Shown here one piece after another: positions 17,851 to 25,441 of a stretch of 64,000 nt of DNA (position 1 is its first letter; each line of letters begins with the position of its first letter). The notes below the pieces were generated by a model, which was not told the DNA's origin, searched no databases, and saw nothing but the letters and a program-made list of their open reading frames with translations. The stretch is from Bacillus_BD sp963787345 (GTDB lineage Bacteria; Bacillota; Bacilli; Bacillales; Cytobacillaceae), in assembly GCA_963787345.1 (NCBI GenBank), contig CAWBCW010000027.1, positions 248,001 through 312,000 of the forward strand. The letters run 5' to 3'. A program made the position numbers and the translations under genes.

Positions 17851-18621
17851 TTATAATTCCAATATGTTTTTTATCTCCTCTGATGAAATCGTAAAAGTTT
17901 CTGTTAATGATAATTTCCGTTTTTGATTCACTTTTTTCACTAACCAATATCCGATTGAATAACCTAACAATTTAGGCTGCAACCCCTTCCCAAAAAGTAA
18001 TACATCATGGATCTTTTCGGTTCTCCTTGCCTTTAAATGTGGTTTCATATACCTGCTATAAAGCCGTTGTAGTTGATCATCTGTATATTGATGAGTCCAC
18101 TTTGCGTTAAATTCCTCTCCACAGGTAATCGTTACGGCCCACTCAGCAAAACCCTCCATAAGGATAGAATCGAGCAAGGTGTATTCCTTCATTAATTTAG
18201 GGCTTTCATTCAACCGACAAGCATGATGATATTCATGAACAATTAGTGCTTCTAGTTGCTTTACTTTTTCTACTGGAGATAAAAACAAGAATATTTTATT
18301 TTTAAAAGTGATACCGGACAGCTCCTGCTCGATGTCTGAATGAATCGGAAAAGTAAAAACGGGAATATCAGGGCCTTGCCACTTCACATGATAGGAATGA
18401 TATATTTTTTTAACTTTTGACCAATAGTCTTCTTCTTTTAACTGTTTAAATCTTTCTTTTGTTAATCGATTGGGACTATACATGCCAAATAAACGTAAAT
18501 AATGATATAAACTTTTTGCATCTTCATCATCAACTGATAATAGATGATCTCTAATTAGTTTAAGAGGCTGATTGAAATGTTCTTCTAGCCATATATCCGT
18601 TCTTTCGATCCCCACATTCAT
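17851..18621 (-). CDS. yjaZ: YjaZ-like zinc protease (DUF2268)
   Basis: A 256-residue predicted metalloprotease with HEYHH near residue 128 and a downstream EGFAEWAV block that may supply the third zinc ligand. No membrane segment or signal peptide. In B. subtilis yjaZ is next to fabF; here a PerR-like gene lies between them. Substrate unknown. Confidence 0.82.
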   Translation of the reverse strand: MNVGIERTDIWLEEHFNQPLKLIRDHLLSVDDEDAKSLYHYLRLFGMYSPNRLTKERFKQLKEEDYWSKVKKIYHSYHVKWQGPDIPVFTFPIHSDIEQELSGITFKNKIFLFLSPVEKVKQLEALIVHEYHHACRLNESPKLMKEYTLLDSILMEGFAEWAVTITCGEEFNAKWTHQYTDDQLQRLYSRYMKPHLKARRTEKIHDVLLFGKGLQPKLLGYSIGYWLVKKVNQKRKLSLTETFTISSEEIKNILEL

Positions 18622-18667
18622 CCCCCCAGATTATCATATGGAAAAAAGTTCATTTCTGTGTGGATGC

Positions 18668-18694
18668 AAAAAAACACATCCTTATAAGGATGTG
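18668..18694 (-). terminator. Terminator of the perR-like gene
   Basis: CACATCCTTATAAGGATGTG is a perfect inverted repeat directly after the stop, followed by a T-run on the minus strand. Confidence 0.88.
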
Positions 18695-18698
18695 CTGT

Positions 18699-19136
18699 TC
18701 ATTCTTCAGAACCATTGCCTTTTTCGTGATCGCTGCATTCTTGGCAAAATCCATAAAATAATAAATGGTGGTTTTTAATTTTGAATTTGGATAAATCCTG
18801 GGCAAATGATTCTACTTCTTTTAATTGCGGATAGTAGAAGTCTTCAATTTTGCCACAACTTGAACAAACGATGTGGTAATGATCTTTATCAATCCATTCA
18901 AATTTACTTAAGCCTTCTCCAAATTGCAATTCATTAACAAAACCCAGCTTGACAAACAACTTCAAATTATTGTATACGGTTGCAATACTAACTGACGGAA
19001 ATTGCTTAATTAACTTTTGATAGATGTCTTCAGCTGTAAAGTGTTGTTTTGTACCCTTCAGAATCGAAATCATTTCTTGTCTTTGTGGTGTAATTCGAAT
19101 ATTTTCCTTTTTTAATTTCTCAGTAACCTTTTCCAT
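18699..19136 (-). CDS. perR: Fur-family regulator, PerR-like
   Basis: A 145-residue Fur superfamily repressor. The winged helix holds TPQRQEM and SIATVYNNLKLF. Structural zinc cysteines are C91/C94 and C131/C134. Regulatory metal ligands align with PerR His37, Asp85, His91, His93 and Asp104 as His32, Glu80, His86, His88 and Asp99. So the Asp85 position carries Glu. Its own promoter has a near-perfect PerR box, which supports PerR-type DNA recognition. A second perR may exist elsewhere, so it could be a paralogue. It is inserted between fabF and yjaZ relative to B. subtilis. Confidence 0.8.
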   Translation of the reverse strand: MEKVTEKLKKENIRITPQRQEMISILKGTKQHFTAEDIYQKLIKQFPSVSIATVYNNLKLFVKLGFVNELQFGEGLSKFEWIDKDHYHIVCSSCGKIEDFYYPQLKEVESFAQDLSKFKIKNHHLLFYGFCQECSDHEKGNGSEE

Positions 19137-19175
19137 GTTACATCCACAACTTTCTTTTTTAAGTCATAAATTAAT

Positions 19176-19371
19176 CAAATTCGCCACCGGTGAATTTGCG
19201 CCCAGATTTTATCGAGCTCGCGAAGATATTCTTTCCTTTGAAAATCTGTGACATCCGCCGGAGGCTTTAACTTCATTCAGCCGAGGTTTCAAACCTCACT
19301 GAAATAGATAAAAGCTTGTATCCATTTCCCCACTTATAGAAGTGGGAAACTTCTGCTGAAAGAAGTTAAAC
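19176..19371 (+). repeat. Dispersed hairpin repeat, copy A (long form)
   Basis: Starts with the hairpin CAAATTCGCC/GGTGAATTTG and continues through CTCGCGAAG, ATTCTTTCCTTTGAAAATC and CGCCGGAGGCTTTAACTTC. A 3' part contains two more hairpins, GAGGTTT/AAACCTC and CCCCACTTATAGAAGTGGG, ending in AGAAGTTAA. The first 105 bases align with 36863-36966 at roughly three in four positions, and the AGTGGGA..TTCTG..GAAGTT end is also in that copy. It lies within the 5' leader of the perR-like gene. Confidence 0.75.
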
Positions 19372-19423
19372 AAATGTGAAAATATAAAATTCCATAAGAT
19401 TATTAGTTGTCTACTATAATTTT

Positions 19424-19473
19424 ATTATATCTATTTTTTCATTAAAGTCAATATCAGTTTATAATAATTATTA
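19424..19473 (-). promoter_or_regulatory. perR-like promoter with PerR box
   Basis: On the minus strand TTGACT (19446-19451) and TATAAT (19424-19429) are 16 bases apart. Just upstream at 19459-19473 is TTATAATAATTATTA, matching the PerR consensus TTATAATNATTATAA at 14 of 15 positions. The resulting leader is about 280 bases and contains repeat copy A. Confidence 0.75.
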
Positions 19474-19482
19474 TATAAGTAT

Positions 19483-19509
19483 AAAAGACAGGCCGAAGCC
19501 TGTCTTTTA
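19483..19509 (-). terminator. Terminator of fabH-fabF
   Basis: AAAAGACAGGC and GCCTGTCTTTT form the stem directly after the fabF stop. Confidence 0.88.
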
Positions 19510-19513
19510 AATT

Positions 19514-20752
19514 TTATTGGTATTTTTTAAAGACAATGGTAGCATTGTGGCCACCAAAACCTAATGAATTGCTTAATACTGTGTTGATTTCACTCTTTCT
19601 TGCTTCATTTGGAACATAATCTAAATCACAATCTGGATCAGGCGTCTGATAATTGATTGTTGGCGGAATAATTCCTTCTTGAAGGGCTAACACTGAAATG
19701 ATTGCTTCTATTCCACCTGCTGCTCCTAACAAATGACCTGTCATTGATTTAGTTGAACTAATCTGAAGCTTATATGCATGCTCAGAAAATACTGATTTAA
19801 TTGCAGTTGTTTCAAATTTATCATTATAACCTGTGCTTGTCCCATGTGCATTTATATAGTCAATTTCTTCAGGGGTTAATCCCGCATCATTAATCGCCAT
19901 CTTCATCGCACGAGCGCCACCTTCACCCTCTGGAGCAGGCGCTGTAATATGATAAGCATCTCCTGTTGATCCATAGCCAACAATTTCTGCATAAATATGC
20001 GCACCTCGTGCTAAAGCATATTCCAGATCTTCTAATACAACGATCCCAGCACCTTCACCAATGATAAAGCCATCACGATCCGCATCAAATGGGCGGCATG
20101 CCGTCTTAGGATCAGGATTTGTACTTAAAGCCGTGTTTGCACAGAAACCTGCAATGGACATATTTGTAATCGGTGCCTCTGCTCCTCCTGTGATCATTGC
20201 AATCGCATCACCACGTTGAATCGCCTTAAATGCGTCACCAATTGAGTTCGTTCCAGTAGCACAGGCAGTTACCGTACATGAATTAATTCCTCTTGCACCT
20301 AACGTAATTGATACTTGTCCAGCTGCCATATCAGGAATCAGCATCGGAACAAAAAACGGACTTACACGGCGATATCCTTTATTTAGAAAGTTTTGATATT
20401 GATTTTCAAATGTTTCCATTCCACCAATTCCAGAACCAATCCAAACACCAATTCGATCTGCATTTTCCTCGTTAATATCAAGGTCAGCATCCTTCACAGC
20501 CATAAGAGAAGCTGCTACCGCAAATTGTGTAAAACGGTCCATCTTTCTAGCATCTTTTTTCTCCATGTACTCACTAGGATCAAAATCCTTTACTTCTGCA
20601 GCTACTTTAGCAGGGAAATCATCTGCATTTACTCGAGTTAAAGGACCAATTCCTGAAACCCCGGCAATAAGATTATTCCAAGTCGTTTCCGTATCTTTTC
20701 CAAGCGGAGTGACGGCACCAATACCTGTTACAACTACTCGACGTTTTTCCAT
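19514..20752 (-). CDS. fabF: Beta-ketoacyl-ACP synthase II
   Basis: A 412-residue condensing enzyme of fatty acid elongation. The nucleophile Cys is in TACATGTN near residue 162. The two catalytic histidines are in NAHGTSTG and TGHLLGAAG. The first ATG (20761) touches the AAGGAG; the ATG at 20752 has nine-base spacing and is preferred. It forms an operon with fabH and is probably controlled by FapR through the fabH promoter. Confidence 0.95.
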   Translation of the reverse strand: MEKRRVVVTGIGAVTPLGKDTETTWNNLIAGVSGIGPLTRVNADDFPAKVAAEVKDFDPSEYMEKKDARKMDRFTQFAVAASLMAVKDADLDINEENADRIGVWIGSGIGGMETFENQYQNFLNKGYRRVSPFFVPMLIPDMAAGQVSITLGARGINSCTVTACATGTNSIGDAFKAIQRGDAIAMITGGAEAPITNMSIAGFCANTALSTNPDPKTACRPFDADRDGFIIGEGAGIVVLEDLEYALARGAHIYAEIVGYGSTGDAYHITAPAPEGEGGARAMKMAINDAGLTPEEIDYINAHGTSTGYNDKFETTAIKSVFSEHAYKLQISSTKSMTGHLLGAAGGIEAIISVLALQEGIIPPTINYQTPDPDCDLDYVPNEARKSEINTVLSNSLGFGGHNATIVFKKYQ

Positions 20753-20786
20753 CTTTTCCATCTCCTTTTTGCCTCTTCTAAGTTTT

Positions 20787-21719
20787 TTATCGTCCCCAGC
20801 GCATACAAATTGCGCCCCAGGTTAAACCGCCGCCAAACCCTACCATTACGACGACATCATTATCTTTAATTTTCCCGGCTTCTAATTCCTCGGCCATTGC
20901 AATCGGAATTGAGGCTGAAGAGGTATTTCCGTATTTTTTAATCGTTTTAGACATTTTTTCTTCCGGTAATTCTAATCGCTGTCTTGATGCCTCCATAATT
21001 CGGATATTTGCTTGATGAGGGATTAGAAAATCAACATCATCTTTTGTTAAACCTGCTTGTTCAATGACATGGACTGAACTATCGGCCATTTGACGAACTG
21101 CAAACTTAAAAACTTCACGACCATTCATCATAATAAATTCATCCTGATAAAGGTGTTTACCACCAGTACCATCTGCGCCCAACTCAAATGATAGAATTCC
21201 ACGTCCTTCAGAAACACCACCCATGACAACTGCCCCTGCACCGTCTCCAAATAAAACAGCTGTATTTCGATCATTCCAGTCGGTAATTCTTGAAAGTTTC
21301 TCTGCTCCAACAACAAGAATATGTTGATAGGCTCCACTTTCGATAAATTGCTTCGCTGTAATCATTCCATACATAAATCCTGCACAAGCTGCACTTACAT
21401 CCATGGCAGCAGCCTTCTTGGCACCTAAACGCTCTTGTAATTTACAAGATACAGTAGGAAACGGCTGATCAGGTGTTACGGTTGCAACTAAAATCATATC
21501 TAAGTCTTCTGCTTTAATATTAGCATTATTTAGTGCTTCAACAGCAGCCTTATAAGCCATATCAGATGTACTCGTATCGTCATCAGCAATCCTACGCTCT
21601 TCGATTCCCGTTCTTGTTCGAATCCAATCATCGTTCGTATCAACAATTTTTTCTAAATCTTGGTTCGTTACAATTTTTTCGGGTACATATTTTCCAACTC
21701 CCAAAATTCCTGCGTTCAT
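20787..21719 (-). CDS. fabH: Beta-ketoacyl-ACP synthase III
   Basis: A 310-residue enzyme starting fatty acid synthesis by condensing acyl-CoA with malonyl-ACP. The catalytic Cys is in SAACAGF near residue 112, His in PHQANIRI, and Asn in YGNTSSAS. A GTG at 21728 is in frame, but AAAGGGG ends there, so ATG 21719 is the start and gives the standard MNAGILGVG. It is the first gene of the fabH-fabF unit. Confidence 0.96.
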   Translation of the reverse strand: MNAGILGVGKYVPEKIVTNQDLEKIVDTNDDWIRTRTGIEERRIADDDTSTSDMAYKAAVEALNNANIKAEDLDMILVATVTPDQPFPTVSCKLQERLGAKKAAAMDVSAACAGFMYGMITAKQFIESGAYQHILVVGAEKLSRITDWNDRNTAVLFGDGAGAVVMGGVSEGRGILSFELGADGTGGKHLYQDEFIMMNGREVFKFAVRQMADSSVHVIEQAGLTKDDVDFLIPHQANIRIMEASRQRLELPEEKMSKTIKKYGNTSSASIPIAMAEELEAGKIKDNDVVVMVGFGGGLTWGAICMRWGR

Positions 21720-21811
21720 TATGAACACCCCTTTATATCATGGTTTATGTCTTCAACATTTCACATGTTGCCTTTAGTAACTCATCATTTTCTATTTACC
21801 ATTGTTATCAA

Positions 21812-21840
21812 ATATTATGACTTGGTACTAATTTTATCAA
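21812..21840 (-). promoter_or_regulatory. fabH promoter with overlapping FapR operator
   Basis: TTGATA (21835-21840) and TAATAT (21812-21817) are 17 bases apart on the minus strand. Between and into the -10 lies TTAGTACCAAGTCATAA (21815-21831), close to the FapR consensus TTAGTACCTAGTACTAA. FapR would block RNA polymerase until malonyl-CoA releases it. Confidence 0.75.
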
Positions 21841-21973
21841 ATACAAGGAGCATTGTGCAATACATTCTCAAAACATGTTTAATAATCATTATTTTAACCC
21901 AAAAGTCCATACAATTTTTCCCCTGTATCATATTTTATTATAAGAATAATAATCAAAAGAAAGGGGGATTATG

Positions 21974-22297
21974 ATGGACGATCAAGAAAAGAAGGAACCT
22001 GCCTCAAATAAGATTGATCCTTTTACAGCCTTTATGTTCGGTAAGCCTGCCTTTAAAGATGACAGCAGCCATAAGGAAGAAACGGGACAGGAACCACAAG
22101 ATAATCATGATTGGCTATTCGGAAGAAAAAGCAGAAATGAATCTAGGAAAGAAGAAAAGAATGTCATCCATGATTTATTGAATGGAATTGACGCTGAAAA
22201 ACTGATGGAGAATGTAGATTTACTCCTTGAAACAACACAGGAAATTAAACCATTATTGAAAAAAATTTCTCCGTTTCTTGATAAATGGAAAAAATGA
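21974..22297 (+). CDS. Hypothetical protein at the yjzB position
   Basis: A 107-residue hydrophilic, charged product with AAGGGGG upstream; the second of two adjacent ATGs has the better spacing. The N-terminal DPFTAFMFGKP and DWLFGRKS segments are followed by a helical C-terminus. It lies between fabH and med in opposite orientation, as yjzB does in B. subtilis, but I cannot confirm sequence kinship. No catalytic motif. Confidence 0.65.
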   Translation: MDDQEKKEPASNKIDPFTAFMFGKPAFKDDSSHKEETGQEPQDNHDWLFGRKSRNESRKEEKNVIHDLLNGIDAEKLMENVDLLLETTQEIKPLLKKISPFLDKWKK

Positions 22298-22304
22298 TCA
22301 TAAA

Positions 22305-22342
22305 GAAGCTGACCTTTTCTACTCCTTAGGCAGGTCAGCTTC
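22305..22342. terminator. Possible terminator between the yjzB-position gene and med
   Basis: GAAGCTGACC and GGTCAGCTTC form a ten-base stem. It overlaps the last codons of med and has only a weak T-run, so it is less certain than the others. Confidence 0.4.
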
Positions 22343-23302
22343 ACCATTTAATAATCCATTTGGTAACTCTCCCGTTTCTTTATATCTTTCAATATAACCG
22401 TTAATCTTGTCAATATAGACATCATCGACAAGCGAACTAAAGGCTCCAAGTGATATGACATCATCTTGAAAATCGAAAGATAAATTTCCCGATTCTAGTT
22501 TCCCTTCATTAAATCGTTTGGCAACCCAATAATAAAGGGTTCCAATATGTTGTACCGTACTCGTTAAAATCGTTTTATTGCTCAAATCTGAAAGATCTGA
22601 GATGTATCCGATGGCATATAATCCATTCTCTTTTATTTTTTCAATCACAGGGATACTGTAACTAGCACCTGCTGGGTAAATAACATCGATTTGTTGGGAC
22701 CGCATCTTTTCATAAATCTTTAGTGCCTTTTCGATATCATTAAAATGATTAACATACTCAATTTTGACCGTAACCGATTCATTTTCAAATTTTGCCCCAT
22801 CATAGAAGCCTTGTACTTCCGGCTGCCATTGGAATGCGGGGATCATACCAATATGATTGTTTTTTGTCATATGGGCTGCTACCATCCCTGCGAAAAAACC
22901 CATTGCGTACCCTTCAAAATTCAAGCTCGTTATGTTGTCATTCTTGGCATCGCCATTAAATACGATAAAATGAACATCAGGATATTTTAATGAAATGGTC
23001 GTGAAATATTGAGAAAACTCATAACCATGCCCAAATATTAAGTTAACTCCTTTTTGAACAAGTTCCTCCACAGCCCGCTCAGCAACCATTTGTGAGTTCA
23101 TGCCTTCTTTATAAAAAACATCTACCTTGAACTCTGATTGAATTTGTAAAAGACCTCTATAAGATTTCGTTCCCCAAGTTTGATCAACAATCGTTTCGGG
23201 CACTAAGAGCCCCACCTTTTTCAGTTCTCCTTGTTTCCCTATTGGTTCACAAGATGTAAGGAAAAGGAGGAGACATAACAGCCATATGATATCCCGTTTC
23301 AA
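22319..23302 (-). CDS. med: BMP/Med-family lipoprotein
   Basis: A 327-residue protein with a lipoprotein signal (hydrophobic 4-16, lipobox LTSC with Cys18) and a BMP-type periplasmic-binding fold (KVGLLVPE, then VNLIFGHGYEFSQ and GYISD). B. subtilis Med, which raises comK expression, has this fold and position. Homologues of PnrA bind nucleosides, so ligand binding is possible. No comZ-like gene is seen downstream; the neighbouring gene is convergent. Confidence 0.85.
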   Translation of the reverse strand: MKRDIIWLLCLLLFLTSCEPIGKQGELKKVGLLVPETIVDQTWGTKSYRGLLQIQSEFKVDVFYKEGMNSQMVAERAVEELVQKGVNLIFGHGYEFSQYFTTISLKYPDVHFIVFNGDAKNDNITSLNFEGYAMGFFAGMVAAHMTKNNHIGMIPAFQWQPEVQGFYDGAKFENESVTVKIEYVNHFNDIEKALKIYEKMRSQQIDVIYPAGASYSIPVIEKIKENGLYAIGYISDLSDLSNKTILTSTVQHIGTLYYWVAKRFNEGKLESGNLSFDFQDDVISLGAFSSLVDDVYIDKINGYIERYKETGELPNGLLNGEADLPKE

Positions 23303-23397
23303 TTTTTATGCACTCCCTCGTAGCCATTCAGCAAAACGTTCAATACTATTTTACTAACATTCTACCTTTTTGTTTCAATACATGGAAGTATCTTTAC

Positions 23398-24168
23398 TTA
23401 TTTATGATTGTGTATCTTGATGATGAATTTTTTTTGTCGTTGGATTCCTTCCTTGTATGGAGTCCCTTTTACCTCAAGTGCTTGAATATCATCTCTACTT
23501 TGTAAGTTATGCTGATGGATACTCGGAATTTGTTGTCCAAGTTCCAATGCTATTTTTTGCCAATGATTTTCAATATTACTTTTTAATAAAATTGAATTCA
23601 AGTTATTAGCTTCTATCTCTTTTAATATAGACCGGACTGCATCTTCGACATATAAGATATCATTTGTCCATTCTCTAATTTCAAGTAGATGATCTCCATT
23701 TGGCTGGGATAAGGCCTTGGAGAAGAAGTAGGTGGAAGGCTGCCAAGGACCATAAATACTAGGCAAAAAAAATCGATACTTGCATTGGAGCAGGTTTTGG
23801 ACCTGATCATCGTCATCATCGATTCCTAATTTCTGGATGGGTAAAATAGCGACTGAATCATGTTTTCTTTGTAAACAGGATTGAACTTTTTGGATAAAGA
23901 TATCCTCTTTCCTAGCCATATAAAAACTGTAGTAATCATAAAAAATAAAGTTGTTCTCTTCTAAACAGTCTAAAGTGGTAAGATAGGTCTCATCCACTTC
24001 AGTAAAATTACTATTTCTTCCAATTAATAATCGCTTTTCATCCACGATCGCTTCAGTAGTATCCGTTGGAATATGAACTCCATATACTTCAACCCCTTCG
24101 TGCAATAAAGATTCACAAAGTTGATAGCCGATAAACCCATAAACACCTACAATGACAGCCTTGTCCAT
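23398..24168 (-). CDS. yjaV: NAD(P)-binding Rossmann protein (YjaV-like)
   Basis: A 256-residue protein starting with AVIVGVYGFIGYQL, a GxxGxxG dinucleotide-binding loop of the epimerase/extended SDR type. The YxxxK pair is not in a standard place, so catalysis is unclear. Position between med and yjaU matches B. subtilis yjaV. AGGGAGGT precedes the ATG. Confidence 0.75.
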   Translation of the reverse strand: MDKAVIVGVYGFIGYQLCESLLHEGVEVYGVHIPTDTTEAIVDEKRLLIGRNSNFTEVDETYLTTLDCLEENNFIFYDYYSFYMARKEDIFIQKVQSCLQRKHDSVAILPIQKLGIDDDDDQVQNLLQCKYRFFLPSIYGPWQPSTYFFSKALSQPNGDHLLEIREWTNDILYVEDAVRSILKEIEANNLNSILLKSNIENHWQKIALELGQQIPSIHQHNLQSRDDIQALEVKGTPYKEGIQRQKKFIIKIHNHK

Positions 24169-24251
24169 AATAAAACCTCCCTATGCTATACATACCACCA
24201 TCATATGCACAGGGAGACCGATTCTTTACATGGAAACGAGGGTCGATGTTT

Positions 24252-24989
24252 TCACAATATATTTTCGTTTTTTTTATAAAACTCTTTGATCGGACCTGAT
24301 ATTTGCAGTCTCTTTTCAGGAAGCATATAACATAATGAAACAGGAGTCTTTTCGTCGTCCCATTTAACGGATAATTGATTAAGCAGGTCGGATTGTTTGT
24401 ATGCACGATTGTCAGACAACACGTGAATGATCTTCATTGGGACAGCCGGTTTTATGTCCCAGGGAGCATCAACTTCCTTTATTCTTTCAATCATTTCTTC
24501 TCCACTTTGGTTAAAGGATTGTGATAGCTCCTTCACCATCTTTTTATAAAAAAACTTTCGATCTTTTTCTAACTCCAATTGATTTTCTAATGATAAAATC
24601 GGGTTAAGCAAGGCAACCGAACGGATACAGTCTTTGTTTTCATGAATGAATTTTAAAGCGACAAGCGCTCCCATTCCCTCAGCAAGAATATGAATTTTTT
24701 CATTTAGAATTTCCGAACGAATGATATGCTGGTATAACCTTTTTGATAATCGTACGGCTTTTTGACTTCCCCAATTTTTCCTATACAAATTACTATAAAA
24801 AACGGTGTATCCTGCATCTAATAGAGATTGTAATAATAATGATTTTCCCTCATTTTGCAGCCAAAAGCTTGTGTCTGAATCAACAAAATGTCTTTCGTCC
24901 CCAATGATGAGGATACCGAAACCTTGAGGTCTTTCAGGATAGTGAATCATATTCCATTCGGTATCCAATTGAAAGTTCCGGATCTCCAT
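24252..24989 (-). CDS. yjaU: Alpha/beta-hydrolase-like protein (YjaU-like) lacking the serine nucleophile
   Basis: A 245-residue product; AAGGAGAG before 24989 decides the start although the frame extends to 25034. The fold resembles alpha/beta hydrolases: the strand-elbow-helix reads ILAEGMGALVALKF (about 101-114). The usual GxSxG is AEGMG, with Gly105 in place of Ser, so it is probably not a serine hydrolase. Position between yjaV and yjzD matches B. subtilis. Confidence 0.7.
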   Translation of the reverse strand: MEIRNFQLDTEWNMIHYPERPQGFGILIIGDERHFVDSDTSFWLQNEGKSLLLQSLLDAGYTVFYSNLYRKNWGSQKAVRLSKRLYQHIIRSEILNEKIHILAEGMGALVALKFIHENKDCIRSVALLNPILSLENQLELEKDRKFFYKKMVKELSQSFNQSGEEMIERIKEVDAPWDIKPAVPMKIIHVLSDNRAYKQSDLLNQLSVKWDDEKTPVSLCYMLPEKRLQISGPIKEFYKKNENIL

Positions 24990-25195
24990 CGAATGACTCT
25001 CCTTTACTTTTTTCGGAATCTGTTCAGATAACAACCCTCTATGATTAATGTATGTAATAAAAAATAAAGTGAATAGGGATTAGCCTAGACGGACAGCATA
25101 TTTAATAAAAACGAAAGATCTTGATAATCGTTTATTCATAAATGACATTAAATATGGTAAGATAATTAGAGAAATTATACATTGAGGTGAATTTT

Positions 25196-25384
25196 GTGCG
25201 CTATATTATGACTTTGATTTGGTCCTTTCTATTGATGTTAATGCTTACATATGTAGTTAGTTCAATGCTTGGGGCTGCTTTTGATTTGCAAACGGCATTA
25301 GTATTAGGTGCTACATTAACGGTTTTAATTTATGTGATTCCTTTTATTTTACCAGAACCAGCCAAGCAAGATGGAAATCATTAA
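25196..25384 (+). CDS. yjzD: YjzD-like small membrane protein (DUF2929)
   Basis: A 62-residue protein with two membrane helices (about 4-22 and 33-52). The GTG at 25196 follows GAGGTGA and gives MRYIMTLIW, matching B. subtilis YjzD; the earlier in-frame GTG at 25187 lies inside the ribosome site. Divergent from yjaU. Function unknown. Confidence 0.8.
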   Translation: MRYIMTLIWSFLLMLMLTYVVSSMLGAAFDLQTALVLGATLTVLIYVIPFILPEPAKQDGNH

Positions 25385-25395
25385 TCAAAAATTAA

Positions 25396-25432
25396 AAATA
25401 AGTCATTCTGTTACTACAGAATGACTTATTTT
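25396..25432. terminator. Bidirectional terminator yjzD / clpB
   Basis: AAATAAGTCATTCTG and CAGAATGACTTATTT form a perfect stem between the convergent genes. Confidence 0.9.
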
Positions 25433-25441
25433 CATTTTAAA

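Noticed and set aside
20393..20825. Plus-strand frames over fabF
   Set aside because: Shadows of a highly conserved gene with intact catalytic motifs.
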